Source: Clostridium sp.
GTDB taxonomy: Bacteria; Bacillota; Clostridia; Clostridiales; Clostridiaceae
NCBI GenBank assembly: GCA_017435645.1
Contig: JAFSER010000020.1
Span: forward strand, 1-64,000
Direction of reading: 5' to 3'
Length of the DNA: 64,000 nt
Shown here: piece after piece, positions 9,685 through 19,556 of the stretch
How positions within the stretch are numbered: position 1 is the first letter of the stretch
Layout of the letters: each line of letters starts with the position of its first letter
Made by a program: the position numbers and the translations under genes
Notes under the pieces: generated by a model
The model's database searches: none
What the model saw: the letters and a program-made list of their open reading frames with translations, nothing else
Told to the model about the DNA's origin: nothing

Positions 9685-11076
9685 ATGGAAAAGTTTTTTA
9701 AATTAAAGGAAAATGGGACAACTGTTAAGACAGAATTAATGGCTGGATTAACTACATTCTTAACTATGGCATACATATTATTTGTAAATCCATCAATGCT
9801 TGCAGCTACAGGAATGGACCAAAATGCTGTTTTTGCAGCAACTATAATTTCAGCAGCGATAGGAACACTAGTAATGGGATTAGTTGCGAATGTACCTTTT
9901 GCACAAGCTCCAGGGATGGGATTAAATGCATTTTTTACTTTTACAGTAGTATTAGGACTTGGTTTTACATGGCAACAAGCTTTAGCTATGGTGTTTATTT
10001 GCGGAGTTATTAATATTATTATAACTACTACTAAATTAAGAAAAATGATAATACAAGCTATACCTCGTTCTCTTCAATATGCAATTTCAGGTGGTATAGG
10101 ATTATTTATTGCATTCTTAGGAATTAAACAAGCTGGATTTATTACTTTTACAGGAGAAGCAACAGCTTTAATTTCTTCATCAGATGCATCATCTGTATAC
10201 AATAGTGTTAACCTAGCAATGACTGATTTTAAAAATCCAGTAGCAGTACTTTCCTTAATTGGATTGGTAATTACAATAGTATTAATGCTTTTAAAATTTA
10301 AGGGTGCTATATTAGCAGGTATTATTTTAACTACAGTTATTGGTATATTTATGGGTGTAACTCAAGTTCCAGATTTTTCACAAATGACATTTGCACTTCC
10401 TAGTTTAGAGCCAACATTATTTAAATTAGATTTTGCAGGGTTATTTAGTGATCCAGGAAAAATATCTTTAGTTTTAATAACTATATTCGCATTCTCTTTA
10501 TCAGATACATTTGATACAATTGGAACATTTTTAGGAACAGGAAGAAAAGCTGGTATTTTTGATGAAAATGATGAACAATTATTTGAAAGCGGAAATAATT
10601 ATTCTTCAAAATTAGAAAAAGCATTATTTGCAGATGCTACAGCTACTTCAATTGGTGCACTTTTAGGAACAAGTAATACAACAACATATGTTGAGAGTGC
10701 AGCAGGTATTGGACAAGGTGGAAAAACAGGATTAACTGCAGTTACAGTAGCAGTATTATTCTTATTATCATTATTCATAGCTCCTATAATGGGAATAGTA
10801 CCATCAGCAGCAACTGCTCCAGCTTTAATAGTTGTAGGTATCTTAATGATGGATTCATTAAAGAATATTGATTGGAGCGATTTCGATATAGCTATGCCAG
10901 CATTTTTTGTAGTAACATTTATGCCATTTACAGGTAGTATATCAAATGGTGTAGCTGCTGGATTTATAGCATATTGCTTATTAAAAATTGTTAAGAAAGA
11001 AGCTAAAAAAGTACATCCAATTATGTACATAGTTAGCCTGTTATTTATAATTAACTTTGTTATAAATGCACTTTAA
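9685..11076 (+). CDS. NCS2 / AzgA family adenine-guanine-hypoxanthine permease
   Basis: 463-residue purine:proton symporter with 12-14 helices. Family motifs: LTTFLTMAYILFVNP near the N-terminus, APGMGLNAFFTF, the RSLQYAISGGIGLFIAF segment, DTFDTIGTFLGTGRKAG and the GTSNTTTYVESAAGI substrate region. This is the AzgA/PbuG branch, importing purine bases. Start: upstream ATG 9637 has no ribosome site; ATG 9685 follows AGAGAGG. Single gene with own terminator; probably purine-regulated (see PurBox-like sites). Confidence 0.92.
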   Translation: MEKFFKLKENGTTVKTELMAGLTTFLTMAYILFVNPSMLAATGMDQNAVFAATIISAAIGTLVMGLVANVPFAQAPGMGLNAFFTFTVVLGLGFTWQQALAMVFICGVINIIITTTKLRKMIIQAIPRSLQYAISGGIGLFIAFLGIKQAGFITFTGEATALISSSDASSVYNSVNLAMTDFKNPVAVLSLIGLVITIVLMLLKFKGAILAGIILTTVIGIFMGVTQVPDFSQMTFALPSLEPTLFKLDFAGLFSDPGKISLVLITIFAFSLSDTFDTIGTFLGTGRKAGIFDENDEQLFESGNNYSSKLEKALFADATATSIGALLGTSNTTTYVESAAGIGQGGKTGLTAVTVAVLFLLSLFIAPIMGIVPSAATAPALIVVGILMMDSLKNIDWSDFDIAMPAFFVVTFMPFTGSISNGVAAGFIAYCLLKIVKKEAKKVHPIMYIVSLLFIINFVINAL

Positions 11077-11110
11077 AATAAAAACCTTCAATCTTAAAAA
11101 AGATTTAAAT

Positions 11111-11146
11111 AAGGGACTATCTCATAAGAGTTAGTCTCTTTTTATG
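11111..11146 (+). terminator. Terminator of purine permease gene
   Basis: Hairpin with arms around GGGACTATCTC and GAGTTAGTCTC followed by TTTTTA. Confidence 0.75.
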
Positions 11147-11286
11147 TTTTGAGAATACAGATTAAAGAGTTCACTTATTAAAAAACCATATAGGTTGTTA
11201 CAAGGAAAATAAATAATATTTATATTTTATATGTACTATGATATATTAAGGTTCAAAGTGAGAATTAAATAATTGGAGGAATAATT

Positions 11287-12075
11287 ATGGGGAAACCATA
11301 TGGTAGGAGTTGTGTATTAATAACAGGAGCTACTACTGGTATAGGATATGAATTAGCTAAGCTATATGCAAAGGATAAAAATAATTTGATTTTAATTGCT
11401 AGAGATGCAGAAAAGCTTAAAAATGTAAAATATCAATTAAGCTTATATAATATTAACATATATACTATTGCAGTTGATTTAGCTGAGGATAACTCTTGTG
11501 AAAAAATATTAGATATAGTGGATAAAAATAATTTATCTGTGGATACTTTAATTAATAATGCTGGCATTGGATCTTTTGGATATTTAGGTGAAATTGAAAT
11601 TGAGAAGGATATTAAATTAATTGATTTGAATATTAGAGCATTAACAAGGCTAACAAAGACTTTTTTATCTACAATGATAAAGAATAATGAAGGGGCAATT
11701 ATGAATGTAGCATCAACAGCTGCTTTTTGTGCAGGACCTAAAATGGCTACTTATTATGCATCAAAAGCTTATGTACTAAACTTTACAGAAGCCTTATATG
11801 AGGAATTGAAAGGAAGTAATATTCGAGTTAGTTGCCTATGTCCAGGACCTGTAAAAACAACTTTTCAAGAGAAGTCAGGAATAAAAAAGAAATCTACTAT
11901 TAAAAATACTTTGATGTCTTCTGAAGAAGTAGCTAAAATTGCATATAGAGATTTTATTAAGGGAAAATTTTTAATTATTCCTGGGTTTAAAAATAGATTA
12001 ATTGTAAATTTAAATAAATTTATACCTAGAAGTCTGTCTAGAAAAATTATATTAATAATGAACAAAGGAGAGTGA
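11287..12075 (+). CDS. Short-chain dehydrogenase/reductase (SDR)
   Basis: 262 residues, classical SDR Rossmann fold: nucleotide loop TGATTGIG near residue 15, NNAG (NNAGIGSFGYLG) about residue 91, catalytic Ser in NVASTAAF, and YYASK (Y-x-x-x-K) about residue 158; the PGPVKT follows. Resembles DltE/YqjQ-type SDRs with C-terminal hydrophobic tail. Substrate unknown. Overlaps by spacing with the following small gene (5 bases), so they share a transcript. Confidence 0.88.
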   Translation: MGKPYGRSCVLITGATTGIGYELAKLYAKDKNNLILIARDAEKLKNVKYQLSLYNINIYTIAVDLAEDNSCEKILDIVDKNNLSVDTLINNAGIGSFGYLGEIEIEKDIKLIDLNIRALTRLTKTFLSTMIKNNEGAIMNVASTAAFCAGPKMATYYASKAYVLNFTEALYEELKGSNIRVSCLCPGPVKTTFQEKSGIKKKSTIKNTLMSSEEVAKIAYRDFIKGKFLIIPGFKNRLIVNLNKFIPRSLSRKIILIMNKGE

Positions 12076-12080
12076 TTTTA

Positions 12081-12353
12081 ATGGATGTTATAAATCAAGA
12101 AATATTAGATTTATATGATGCGCTTATAGATAATGGAATAACTTTTTATTATGGTAGTGAAGAAGTATCTACTGGAGAAATTATAGAATTTAATATATCG
12201 GAAGATTACATAATTGAGATAACGATGGATGACTTTAATACTTATGAAGTTACAGTAGAAGAATTTATAGAGTATCATTCTAAAGAAGGTGCTAATTATC
12301 ATACATGGAATACTATAAGGAACTTTGATAAAAAACTTTCGGAAATATTATAA
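12081..12353 (+). CDS. Small acidic hypothetical protein
   Basis: 90 residues, very acidic, rich in Glu/Asp/Tyr/Ile, no membrane segment or cysteine. I do not recognise the family. It starts five bases after the SDR stop and uses AAAGGAG (12064-12070) within the SDR's last codons; the GTG at 12072 would be too close, so ATG 12081 is used. Probably translationally linked with the SDR. Confidence 0.7.
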   Translation: MDVINQEILDLYDALIDNGITFYYGSEEVSTGEIIEFNISEDYIIEITMDDFNTYEVTVEEFIEYHSKEGANYHTWNTIRNFDKKLSEIL

Positions 12354-12377
12354 TAAGATTAATTAGTTTTATTCAAA

Positions 12378-12409
12378 AAAATAGAGCTTTTTTAATTAAA
12401 GCTCTATTT
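12378..12409. terminator. Bidirectional terminator
   Basis: Hairpin AAATAGAGCTTT / AAAGCTCTATTT between the SDR unit and the convergent CAP gene. Confidence 0.8.
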
Positions 12410-12457
12410 CTATTATTTTATAGGTAAATAAAATGAAATTAATTATTATATTTTAAA

Positions 12458-13837
12458 TTATTTTAAAAATATTTGAGTACCATATATTGCATTATTACTA
12501 ATGTATATACCAACTGCACTTTTAGTTGCAGACTTATTTAAAATATTTGATTTATGACCAGAAGATTTCATCCATCTATTAACCATATCTTTAGCAATAC
12601 TAGAAACATTATTAGTATTATTAGCAGTTATTAAATTTTCAGCCCATAAGCTAAATTTCACACCATTTTCTCTCATATAATTATATGTATACTTTCCTTT
12701 TAAATCATAGTGCCCAAAATAATTATTTTTTGCCATATCTTTAGATTTATTAGTTGAATAAGTTAAAATAGTGCTGTCCCATACTAAAGGTTTTAAACCG
12801 TTTTTAGTTCTTTCTTTGTTAATAAGCCTAAATGTTTCTTTAGCTATTTGATCAGCAAATGATATGTTTTGATTAGTTTCAGTAATCATGTTATTGATAG
12901 TGTTTAATTTAGACATAATATCATTAGTGATAACTCCAGTACCACCAAGAGCAGTTATTTTATCAGGATTAATAATACTTAGGGCAATTTCTGTATATTC
13001 ACTTATAGATGATGCACACAATATAATTGCTTGTTTGTTATTTCCAGCTAAGGCTGAACCTGTTAAAGCATCTGGGAAATTTGAACCAGAAGCTATATAT
13101 ACATTGCTTTTATCAAATAAATTTGAGAATTCTTCTATAATCAATTGATTAGTTTCGTATCTATCAACTCCGCCTAATCTTTCATATTCCCTTTTTACCT
13201 TTGAATCCATTTTATTACTAACAACAGCTACTCCACCTATTTTATATAGTTTCTTTGTTGCAGCATTAATAGCATTAATATCAGTATTATTAACATCACC
13301 ATTTGTTAATAGTATTGGAGAGCCTGTCATAGCAGAAACTGGAGCAACAGATAATGCATCTGGGAAGTTTAAGGCACTTACTAAGAATGCATAAGGATAA
13401 TCATTAAGTTTAAGAATTGCATTAGCAACTAATCTAGATGTTTCATATCTATTTTTTCCACCATATCTGACTACTGATTTTAATTGTGATTTTAATTTAT
13501 TTTCAATTCCTGTACTAACTACACCAGTACCACCAACAATGACAGCATTAGTAAATTCACCTTTATTTAAGCTATTAATTGTATTAGAATCTAAGCTATT
13601 ATATTGAGTTATATGGATTTCTCCATTTAAATGATACACTAAAGGTGCAGCTACAAGTGCATCTGCAAAATTATCTCCAGATACAAGTATAAGAGTTTTG
13701 GAAGTTGAACTATTATTTATTTTAGCAGCAGTTTCATATCTAGTTTTCCCGCCTAATCTGTCTAAAGTTGTAGCACTAACTAAGGTACTAAATGATAAAA
13801 AAACAGCTAAAAAAACAATAAAAATCTTATTTCTCAT
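12458..13837 (-). CDS. Secreted cell-wall-binding protein: three CWB2 repeats plus CAP domain
   Basis: 459 residues. Signal peptide at 1-25 (MRNKIFIVFLAVFLSFSTLVSA). Then three cell-wall-binding-2 repeats, each opening with a R(L/Y)GG-x-x-RYET motif (DRLGGKTRYET, RYGGKNRYET, ERLGGVDRYET), which in clostridia bind the surface polymer. The C-terminal 125 residues are a CAP/SCP (cysteine-rich secretory protein-like) domain with FGHYD, WAENL, W-x-x-S-x-GHKSNIL. Likely a non-covalently anchored surface protein. Start: ATG 13852 opens an ORF, but AAAGGAG lies just inside it, so ATG 13837 is the start. The CAP domain resembles that of the protein at 44582. Confidence 0.92.
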   Translation of the reverse strand: MRNKIFIVFLAVFLSFSTLVSATTLDRLGGKTRYETAAKINNSSTSKTLILVSGDNFADALVAAPLVYHLNGEIHITQYNSLDSNTINSLNKGEFTNAVIVGGTGVVSTGIENKLKSQLKSVVRYGGKNRYETSRLVANAILKLNDYPYAFLVSALNFPDALSVAPVSAMTGSPILLTNGDVNNTDINAINAATKKLYKIGGVAVVSNKMDSKVKREYERLGGVDRYETNQLIIEEFSNLFDKSNVYIASGSNFPDALTGSALAGNNKQAIILCASSISEYTEIALSIINPDKITALGGTGVITNDIMSKLNTINNMITETNQNISFADQIAKETFRLINKERTKNGLKPLVWDSTILTYSTNKSKDMAKNNYFGHYDLKGKYTYNYMRENGVKFSLWAENLITANNTNNVSSIAKDMVNRWMKSSGHKSNILNKSATKSAVGIYISNNAIYGTQIFLK

Positions 13838-14214
13838 AAATTCTCCTTTCATTTTTGTATTTTTTAGTAATATATTACAATTTATTATACTATATTAGGA
13901 ACTCTTATAGAAGTTATAAAACAAAAAAAGACAATTTATATACATTTTTAAAAAGTAAAAATTAATAATTTGAATATATAAATATATAAAAATAAAATCT
14001 TAAGGTATAAAAATAATAAAAACATGAATAATTATTCAGAAAATTATTTCAATTTAAAGAAAAGTATAGTAAAATATATATTGGATAAAAAATACAATTT
14101 GATTACTATTAATAATTAATAACTTTACACTTTAAATACTATCTTATATATGGATAAAAGGTATTATGAATATTTAAAAACTAGCAATAAGTGTATAAAT
14201 ATTAACAGAAATTC

Positions 14215-14243
14215 TTGACAGATATATTTATAAAATATAGAAT
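14215..14243 (+). promoter_or_regulatory. Promoter of the pyr (carAB) operon
   Basis: Perfect TTGACA (14215-14220), 17-bp spacer, TAGAAT (14238-14243). Transcription should start near 14250, giving a leader of about 275 nt. The preceding 13838-14214 is AT-rich and shows nothing else I can identify. Confidence 0.8.
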
Positions 14244-14290
14244 ATTATAAAGATATTGTTTTTTTATAAGGTTAAAAAGTACACTTTAAA

Positions 14291-14456
14291 TTGGTCCTGT
14301 GAGGCCAGAAAGGGAGTATATATTTATGTTGTATTTATTTTCACAAAATAATTGCATAAAAATATTAGATAGGACTTTTTCTAATACTGATATTAAACAT
14401 AGGATAGTAGGGAGAAAACTAAAGATATAGTGGTCTCTTTATTATCCTTTTTTGTT
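14291..14456 (+). promoter_or_regulatory. PyrR-binding attenuator before carAB
   Basis: The sequence GGTCCTGTGAGGCC followed by AGAAAGGGAG (14293-14316) is the conserved PyrR-binding hairpin of pyrimidine operons. Downstream is a terminator with a fully paired 15-bp stem (14401-14415 with 14434-14448, three G-U pairs) followed by TTTTTTGTTTTT. High UMP lets PyrR bind and favour termination. I do not see a convincing separate antiterminator strand between the two; see the leader ORF. Confidence 0.88.
14326..14430 (+). CDS. Possible leader peptide in the pyr attenuator (34 aa)
   Basis: An ATG sits nine bases after AGGGAG, which is part of the 3' side of the PyrR motif, and opens 34 codons ending with TAG at 14428-14430. 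The last ten codons run through the entire 5' arm of the terminator stem (14401-14415). The peptide (starts MLYLFSQNNC) resembles nothing known. It may be chance, but the placing would allow translation to hold the terminator open when PyrR is not bound. Confidence 0.4.
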   Translation: MLYLFSQNNCIKILDRTFSNTDIKHRIVGRKLKI

Positions 14457-14524
14457 TTTAATAAGATAAGCTTTTATTAAGTGTATTTTTAGCTATTAAT
14501 ATTTATATTTTAGGGGGGCTAAAT

Positions 14525-15574
14525 ATGAAAGCAAAGCTAATATTAGAAAATGGAATGATTTTTAATGGAAAAGCCTTTGGATACTTGAACGATAGTATAG
14601 GAGAAGTGGTTTTTACTACTGGTATGACTGGTTATCAAGAGGTTTTAACTGATCCATCATATTATGGACAAATAGTTACTATGACTTATCCTCTAATAGG
14701 TAATTACGGAATAAATCTTGAAGATATAGAATCTAAGACACCTAAGGTAAAGGGATTTATAGTAAGAGAAAAGTGTAATTTTCCTAATAATTTTAGATGC
14801 GAAATGGATCTTGAAAGTTATTTAAAACAAAATAATATTATCGGTCTAGAAGGAATAGATACAAGAGCATTAACAAAGGTATTAAGAAATCATGGTACTA
14901 TGAAAGGAATTATTTCATTAGATGATGTATCTTTAGAAGAAGTTAAAGAAAAAATAGAGAGTTTTTCTAATAAAGATGCAGTGAAGAATGTTACTACAAG
15001 TGAAAAATATACTATAGATGGTGAAGGAAAACACGTAGCAATAATTGATTTTGGAATAAAAGAAAATATAATTAGAAATTTTAAGAAAAGAGGCTGTAAG
15101 TTAACTATATTCCCAATGAATACTACAGCAGAAGAAATTTTAAATGTTAATCCAGATTTAGTATTTTTATCAAATGGACCAGGAGATCCAGAGGATTTAA
15201 CTGATGCAATAGAAAATATTAAAAAATTAGTAGGTAAGAAGCCTTTAGTAGGTATATGTTTAGGGCATCAACTTTTAGCATTAAGCTTAGGTGGAAAAAC
15301 TGTTAAATTAAAGTTTGGACATAGAGGTTGCAACCATCCAGTTAAGGACTTAGAAGAAAATAAAGTTCATATTACATCACAAAATCATGGATATGTTGTT
15401 GATAAATTACCAGAAGGAGTTGTAGCAACTCATATTAATATTAATGATGGAACAATTGAAGGTATGAAACATAATAGTTTACCAATATTCTCAGTTCAAT
15501 TCCATCCAGAAGCAGCAGCAGGTCCAAAGGATAGCGAATATATATTTGATAAATTTTTAAAGTATGCACTATAG
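14525..15574 (+). CDS. carA: Carbamoyl-phosphate synthase small (glutaminase) subunit
   Basis: Hydrolyses glutamine and passes ammonia to CarB for carbamoyl phosphate, first step of pyrimidine synthesis. 349 residues: N-terminal CPSase small-chain domain (FTTGMTGYQEVLTDPSY) and C-terminal class I amidotransferase with nucleophile Cys in GICLGHQLL and catalytic His/Glu in QFHPEA. Ribosome site GGGGGG. Behind a PyrR attenuator and 12 bases before carB, so a pyrimidine-controlled operon. Confidence 0.97.
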   Translation: MKAKLILENGMIFNGKAFGYLNDSIGEVVFTTGMTGYQEVLTDPSYYGQIVTMTYPLIGNYGINLEDIESKTPKVKGFIVREKCNFPNNFRCEMDLESYLKQNNIIGLEGIDTRALTKVLRNHGTMKGIISLDDVSLEEVKEKIESFSNKDAVKNVTTSEKYTIDGEGKHVAIIDFGIKENIIRNFKKRGCKLTIFPMNTTAEEILNVNPDLVFLSNGPGDPEDLTDAIENIKKLVGKKPLVGICLGHQLLALSLGGKTVKLKFGHRGCNHPVKDLEENKVHITSQNHGYVVDKLPEGVVATHININDGTIEGMKHNSLPIFSVQFHPEAAAGPKDSEYIFDKFLKYAL

Positions 15575-15586
15575 GAGGGATTATAC

Positions 15587-18500
15587 ATGCCATTAAATAA
15601 GAATATTAAAAAAGTTTTAGTTATAGGCTCAGGTCCGATAGTAATAGGACAAGCGGCAGAATTTGATTATTCAGGAACACAGGCTTGTCAAGCTTTAAAA
15701 GAAGAAGGTATAGAAGTAGTATTAGTTAATTCAAATCCAGCAACTATTATGACTGATGCAGAAGTTGCAGATAAAATTTATATAGAGCCATTAACAGTAG
15801 AATTTTTAGAAAAAGTTATTGAAAAAGAAAGACCAGATAGTATGATTACAGGAATGGGTGGACAAACAGGACTTAACCTAGCTGTAGAATTATATGAAGC
15901 TGGAGTTTTAGATAAATATAATGTAAAAGTAATAGGTACATCTATTGAGTCTATCAAAGAAGGTGAAGATAGAGAGCTTTTCAGAGATATGATGAATAGA
16001 ATTAATGAACCAGTTATTCAAAGTGAAATAATAACTGATATGGAGTCAGGAGTTAAGTATGCAGCTAAGATTGGTTATCCGGTAATTGTTAGACCTGCAT
16101 ACACTTTAGGAGGAACTGGTGGTGGAATAGCTGATAATGAAGCTGAGCTTAAAGAAATACTAGCATCAGGATTACAGTTAAGTACTATAGGACAAGTGCT
16201 TTTAGAAAAATCAGTTAAGGGATGGAAGGAAATTGAGTATGAAGTAATGAGGGATTCCTATGGAAACTGTATTACTGTTTGTAATATGGAAAATATAGAC
16301 CCAGTTGGAATTCATACAGGAGATAGTATAGTTGTTGCTCCATCACAAACATTATCAGATAAAGAATATCAAATGCTTAGAACATCAGCTATAAATATAA
16401 TAAATGCAGTAAAAATCGAAGGTGGATGCAATGTTCAATTTGCCTTAAATCCAAACTCTTTTGAATATGCAGTAATAGAAATTAATCCAAGAGTATCAAG
16501 ATCATCAGCTTTAGCTTCTAAGGCAACAGGATATCCAATAGCTAAGCTTGCAGCTAAAATAGCATTAGGATATGGATTAGATGAAATTAAAAATGCAGTT
16601 ACTCAAAAGACCTATGCATGTTTTGAACCTACATTAGATTATGTTGTAGTAAAGATTCCAAAATGGCCATTTGATAAATTCTTTACAGCAGATAGAGCAC
16701 TTGGAACTAAGATGATGGCTACTGGAGAAATAATGGCTATAGGAGCTAATCTTGAGGCAGCTTTATTAAAAGGAATAAGAAGCTTAGAAATTGGAAAGTA
16801 TTCATTAGATCATCCAAAATTTAAAGAGTTAAGTATTCAAGAATTAAAATCAATAGTAGTTAAACCAGATGATGAAAGATTATTTGCTTTAGCTGAAATG
16901 ATAAGAAGAGATTATAGAATTGAAAGTATAGCTAAAATAACAGGAATAGATATATTCTTCTTAGAAAAGTTTAAGTGGATAGTTAATGAAGAAACTAGGT
17001 TGAAATTAAGTAAAATAGAAAATCTAGATAAGGAATGGTTATTAGAATTAAAGAAAAAAGGTTTTTCAGATAGAGCCATAGCTGATATGCTAAAGGTTAG
17101 TCAAGATGATATTTATAAATTAAGAGATATATGGAATATTAAGCCTTCATATAAAATGGTTGATACTTGTGGAGGAGAATTTGAAGCATTATCACCTTAT
17201 TATTATTCAACTTATGAAGAATATGATGAAGTAGAAGTATCAGATAAGAAGAAAGTAATAGTTATAGGTTCAGGACCAATAAGAATAGGTCAAGGAATAG
17301 AATTTGATTATGCTTCAGTACATTGTGTGAAGTCACTAAAGAGAATGGGAATTGAAACAATAATAATTAATAATAATCCAGAAACAGTAAGTACAGATTT
17401 CAATATTTCCGATAAGTTGTATTTTGAACCATTAACAGAAGAGGATGTATTAAGTATAATTGAAAAGGAAAATCCTGATGGAGTTATTTTACAATTTGGA
17501 GGACAAACAGCTATTAAACTTGCTAATTTCTTAAAGGAAAAGGGAATAAAAACTCTTGGAACAACAGCAGATCAGATAGATATGGCTGAAGATAGAGAAA
17601 AGTTTGATGAATTATTAGAGAATTTAAATATAGCTAGACCAAAAGGAAAAGGTGTTTGGACTTTAGAAGAGGGATTAGAAGAAGCAAGATATTTAGGTTT
17701 CCCTGTACTTGTTAGACCTTCATATGTTTTAGGTGGACAAGGAATGGAAATTACTCATGATGAAGATGAATTAAAATATTACTTAAATAATGCTTTTGCA
17801 AAGGATAAGAAAAATCCTATATTGGTAGATAAATATTTGATGGGTAGAGAAATAGAAGTGGATGCTATTTCAGATGGTGAGGATATATTAATTCCAGGGA
17901 TAATGGAGCATTTAGAAAGAGCAGGGGTACATTCTGGAGACTCAGTAACTATGTATCCTAGCCCAAATATCAGTAAAGAAATAAAAGATAAGGTATTAGA
18001 TTATACTAAGAAGTTAGCTATTGCTATAGGAATAAAGGGAATGATTAATATTCAATTTATAGAGTTTGAAGGAAAGCTTTATATAATAGAAGTTAACCCA
18101 AGAGCATCTAGAACAGTTCCTTATATAAGTAAGGTAAGTAAGGTTCCAATAGTAGATTTAGCAACTAAAGTAATGCTTGGATATAAGCTAAGTGACTTGA
18201 AATATGGAACAGGAGTTTATAAGGAACCAGAATTAGTATCCGTTAAGGTTCCAGTATTCTCAACTCAAAAATTACCAAAAGTTGAAGTGTCATTAGGACC
18301 TGAAATGAAGTCAACAGGAGAAGTTTTAGGTGTAGGAAGAAATATAAATGAAGCATTATATAAGGGATTTGTAGGGGCTGGAATGTATCCATCAAACAAT
18401 AAAGGTAAGATACTAGCAACTATTAAGAAACATGATAAACAAGAGTTTTTACCTATAGCTAAAAAACTTAATGAAGCTGGATATAAATTTGTTGCAACAG

Positions 18501-18793
18501 AAGGTACAGCAGAACTTTTAAGAAGTGCAAATATAGAAGTTGAGATAGTTAGGAAGCTACATGAAGAAGAGCCAAATATATTGGATGTAATTAAAAATAA
18601 TGAGGTTGATTTAGTTGTTAATACTCCAACTAAGGGAAATGACTCTAACAGAGATGGCTTTATTATTAGAAGAGCAGCAGTAGAGAGAAATATTGGAGTT
18701 ATAACAGCATTAGATACATTAAGAGCAATTAGTGAGGTTAAAGCTGAAGGCATTGAAAATGCTAATTTAGATGTATTTGATATAACAGAGTAA
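15587..18793 (+). CDS. carB: Carbamoyl-phosphate synthase large subunit
   Basis: 1068 residues, full length. Two homologous ATP-grasp halves, each opened by an IGSGPI(V/R)IGQ(A/G)-EFD(Y) motif (near residues 12 and 560) with later RP(A/S)Y(T/V)LGG(T/Q)G loops and EVNPR/EINPR metal sites, then an MGS-like regulatory domain (last ~130 aa, from [12 protein letters not shown]). Produces carbamoyl phosphate with CarA. Ribosome site GGAGGG. Confidence 0.98.
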   Translation: MPLNKNIKKVLVIGSGPIVIGQAAEFDYSGTQACQALKEEGIEVVLVNSNPATIMTDAEVADKIYIEPLTVEFLEKVIEKERPDSMITGMGGQTGLNLAVELYEAGVLDKYNVKVIGTSIESIKEGEDRELFRDMMNRINEPVIQSEIITDMESGVKYAAKIGYPVIVRPAYTLGGTGGGIADNEAELKEILASGLQLSTIGQVLLEKSVKGWKEIEYEVMRDSYGNCITVCNMENIDPVGIHTGDSIVVAPSQTLSDKEYQMLRTSAINIINAVKIEGGCNVQFALNPNSFEYAVIEINPRVSRSSALASKATGYPIAKLAAKIALGYGLDEIKNAVTQKTYACFEPTLDYVVVKIPKWPFDKFFTADRALGTKMMATGEIMAIGANLEAALLKGIRSLEIGKYSLDHPKFKELSIQELKSIVVKPDDERLFALAEMIRRDYRIESIAKITGIDIFFLEKFKWIVNEETRLKLSKIENLDKEWLLELKKKGFSDRAIADMLKVSQDDIYKLRDIWNIKPSYKMVDTCGGEFEALSPYYYSTYEEYDEVEVSDKKKVIVIGSGPIRIGQGIEFDYASVHCVKSLKRMGIETIIINNNPETVSTDFNISDKLYFEPLTEEDVLSIIEKENPDGVILQFGGQTAIKLANFLKEKGIKTLGTTADQIDMAEDREKFDELLENLNIARPKGKGVWTLEEGLEEARYLGFPVLVRPSYVLGGQGMEITHDEDELKYYLNNAFAKDKKNPILVDKYLMGREIEVDAISDGEDILIPGIMEHLERAGVHSGDSVTMYPSPNISKEIKDKVLDYTKKLAIAIGIKGMINIQFIEFEGKLYIIEVNPRASRTVPYISKVSKVPIVDLATKVMLGYKLSDLKYGTGVYKEPELVSVKVPVFSTQKLPKVEVSLGPEMKSTGEVLGVGRNINEALYKGFVGAGMYPSNNKGKILATIKKHDKQEFLPIAKKLNEAGYKFVATEGTAELLRSANIEVEIVRKLHEEEPNILDVIKNNEVDLVVNTPTKGNDSNRDGFIIRRAAVERNIGVITALDTLRAISEVKAEGIENANLDVFDITE

Positions 18794-18873
18794 AATATAT
18801 TGTAAAATTATAGATTATTATTTAAAGTAATATAGACAAATTATTAAAAGTAAAAATATTAAAGTTAAAGAAT

Positions 18874-18905
18874 AAAGGGCTATCTAAGAAGGATAGTCCT
18901 TTTTA
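18874..18905 (+). terminator. Terminator of carAB
   Basis: Hairpin AAAGGGCTATC / GGATAGTCCTTT with T-run. Between here and 19157 the sequence is AT-rich and shows no gene or clear signal. Confidence 0.85.
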
Positions 18906-19157
18906 ATTAACATAAACATTATAAATTATGTAAATAAATCAATAGAATCAGTAGAAATACTAAATATATTGGTTATTTTTTATTTATAAGGATCTTTATA
19001 ATTTTTTTACTATAGTTTTGAGAGAGCTGCTTTAATTATTATAAATAAGTTTTCTATAAATATAAAAATATGCATTTTAAGTATAACTAATAATTTAGAA
19101 AGGTGTTACATATATATTATAAAGTGAAATGTATTTTATATAAAAAATTAAAAAATA

Positions 19158-19205
19158 TTGACTTTGAACATATGTTCTATTAAAATTAATATAGAACTTA
19201 TGTTT
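19158..19205 (+). promoter_or_regulatory. Promoter with two LexA (SOS) boxes
   Basis: TTGACT (19158-19163), 17-bp spacer, TAAAAT (19181-19186). The perfect palindrome GAACATATGTTC (19166-19177), matching the Gram-positive LexA operator, fills the spacer; a second near-match GAACTTATGTTT (19194-19205) sits just after the expected start site, 28 bp centre to centre. This arrangement is what direct SOS repression looks like. Confidence 0.8.
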
Positions 19206-19221
19206 GGTAGGGGGTTATATT

Positions 19222-19536
19222 ATGAATAATGATATTTTTGTTAAATTAAATTATGAAACAATTGGGGAATTTAAGAGTTTAATAGTAGATAGGCAGCATA
19301 AGGATTATAATGATAGTAAATATATGATTTGTAGTGGTAAGTACAATAAAGATGGTTGGACATTTGTATTTAAGGCAAAAAATTTAAAGGAAGCACAGGA
19401 TTTTATTAATAAGAATTCTATAAAGAAATATGATTTAATAGATAGAAGAGAGAAAAGTAAAACTACATTAAATAAAGTTGAGAATAAAGTGCACATTCCA
19501 ACTTGGATACAAAAAAATGCTCAACACATTTGTTGA
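19222..19536 (+). CDS. Putative SOS-induced small protein of unknown function (104 aa)
   Basis: 104 residues, basic, cytosolic-looking (no signal or membrane segment), with two aromatic-rich blocks (DSKYMICSGKYNKDGWTFVF) and a C-terminus VHIPTWIQKNAQHIC ending in Cys. I do not recognise it. A TTG at 19204 opens the ORF but overlaps the LexA box; ATG 19222 follows GGGGG at seven bases. Two LexA boxes imply damage-inducible expression; candidate roles are division inhibition, nuclease/toxin or mutagenesis modulation, none shown by sequence. Its last codons lie in a terminator hairpin shared with the convergent glutamine synthetase gene. Confidence 0.8.
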   Translation: MNNDIFVKLNYETIGEFKSLIVDRQHKDYNDSKYMICSGKYNKDGWTFVFKAKNLKEAQDFINKNSIKKYDLIDRREKSKTTLNKVENKVHIPTWIQKNAQHIC

Positions 19537-19544
19537 GCATTTTA
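19511..19544. terminator. Shared terminator overlapping the 3' end of the SOS gene
   Basis: Hairpin AATGCTCAACA / TGTTGAGCATT. On minus it is followed by TTTTTTT, a strong terminator for glnA-type gene; on plus it contains the last codons and stop (TGA 19534-19536) of the SOS gene. Confidence 0.8.
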
Positions 19545-19556
19545 AATAAAAATTTA

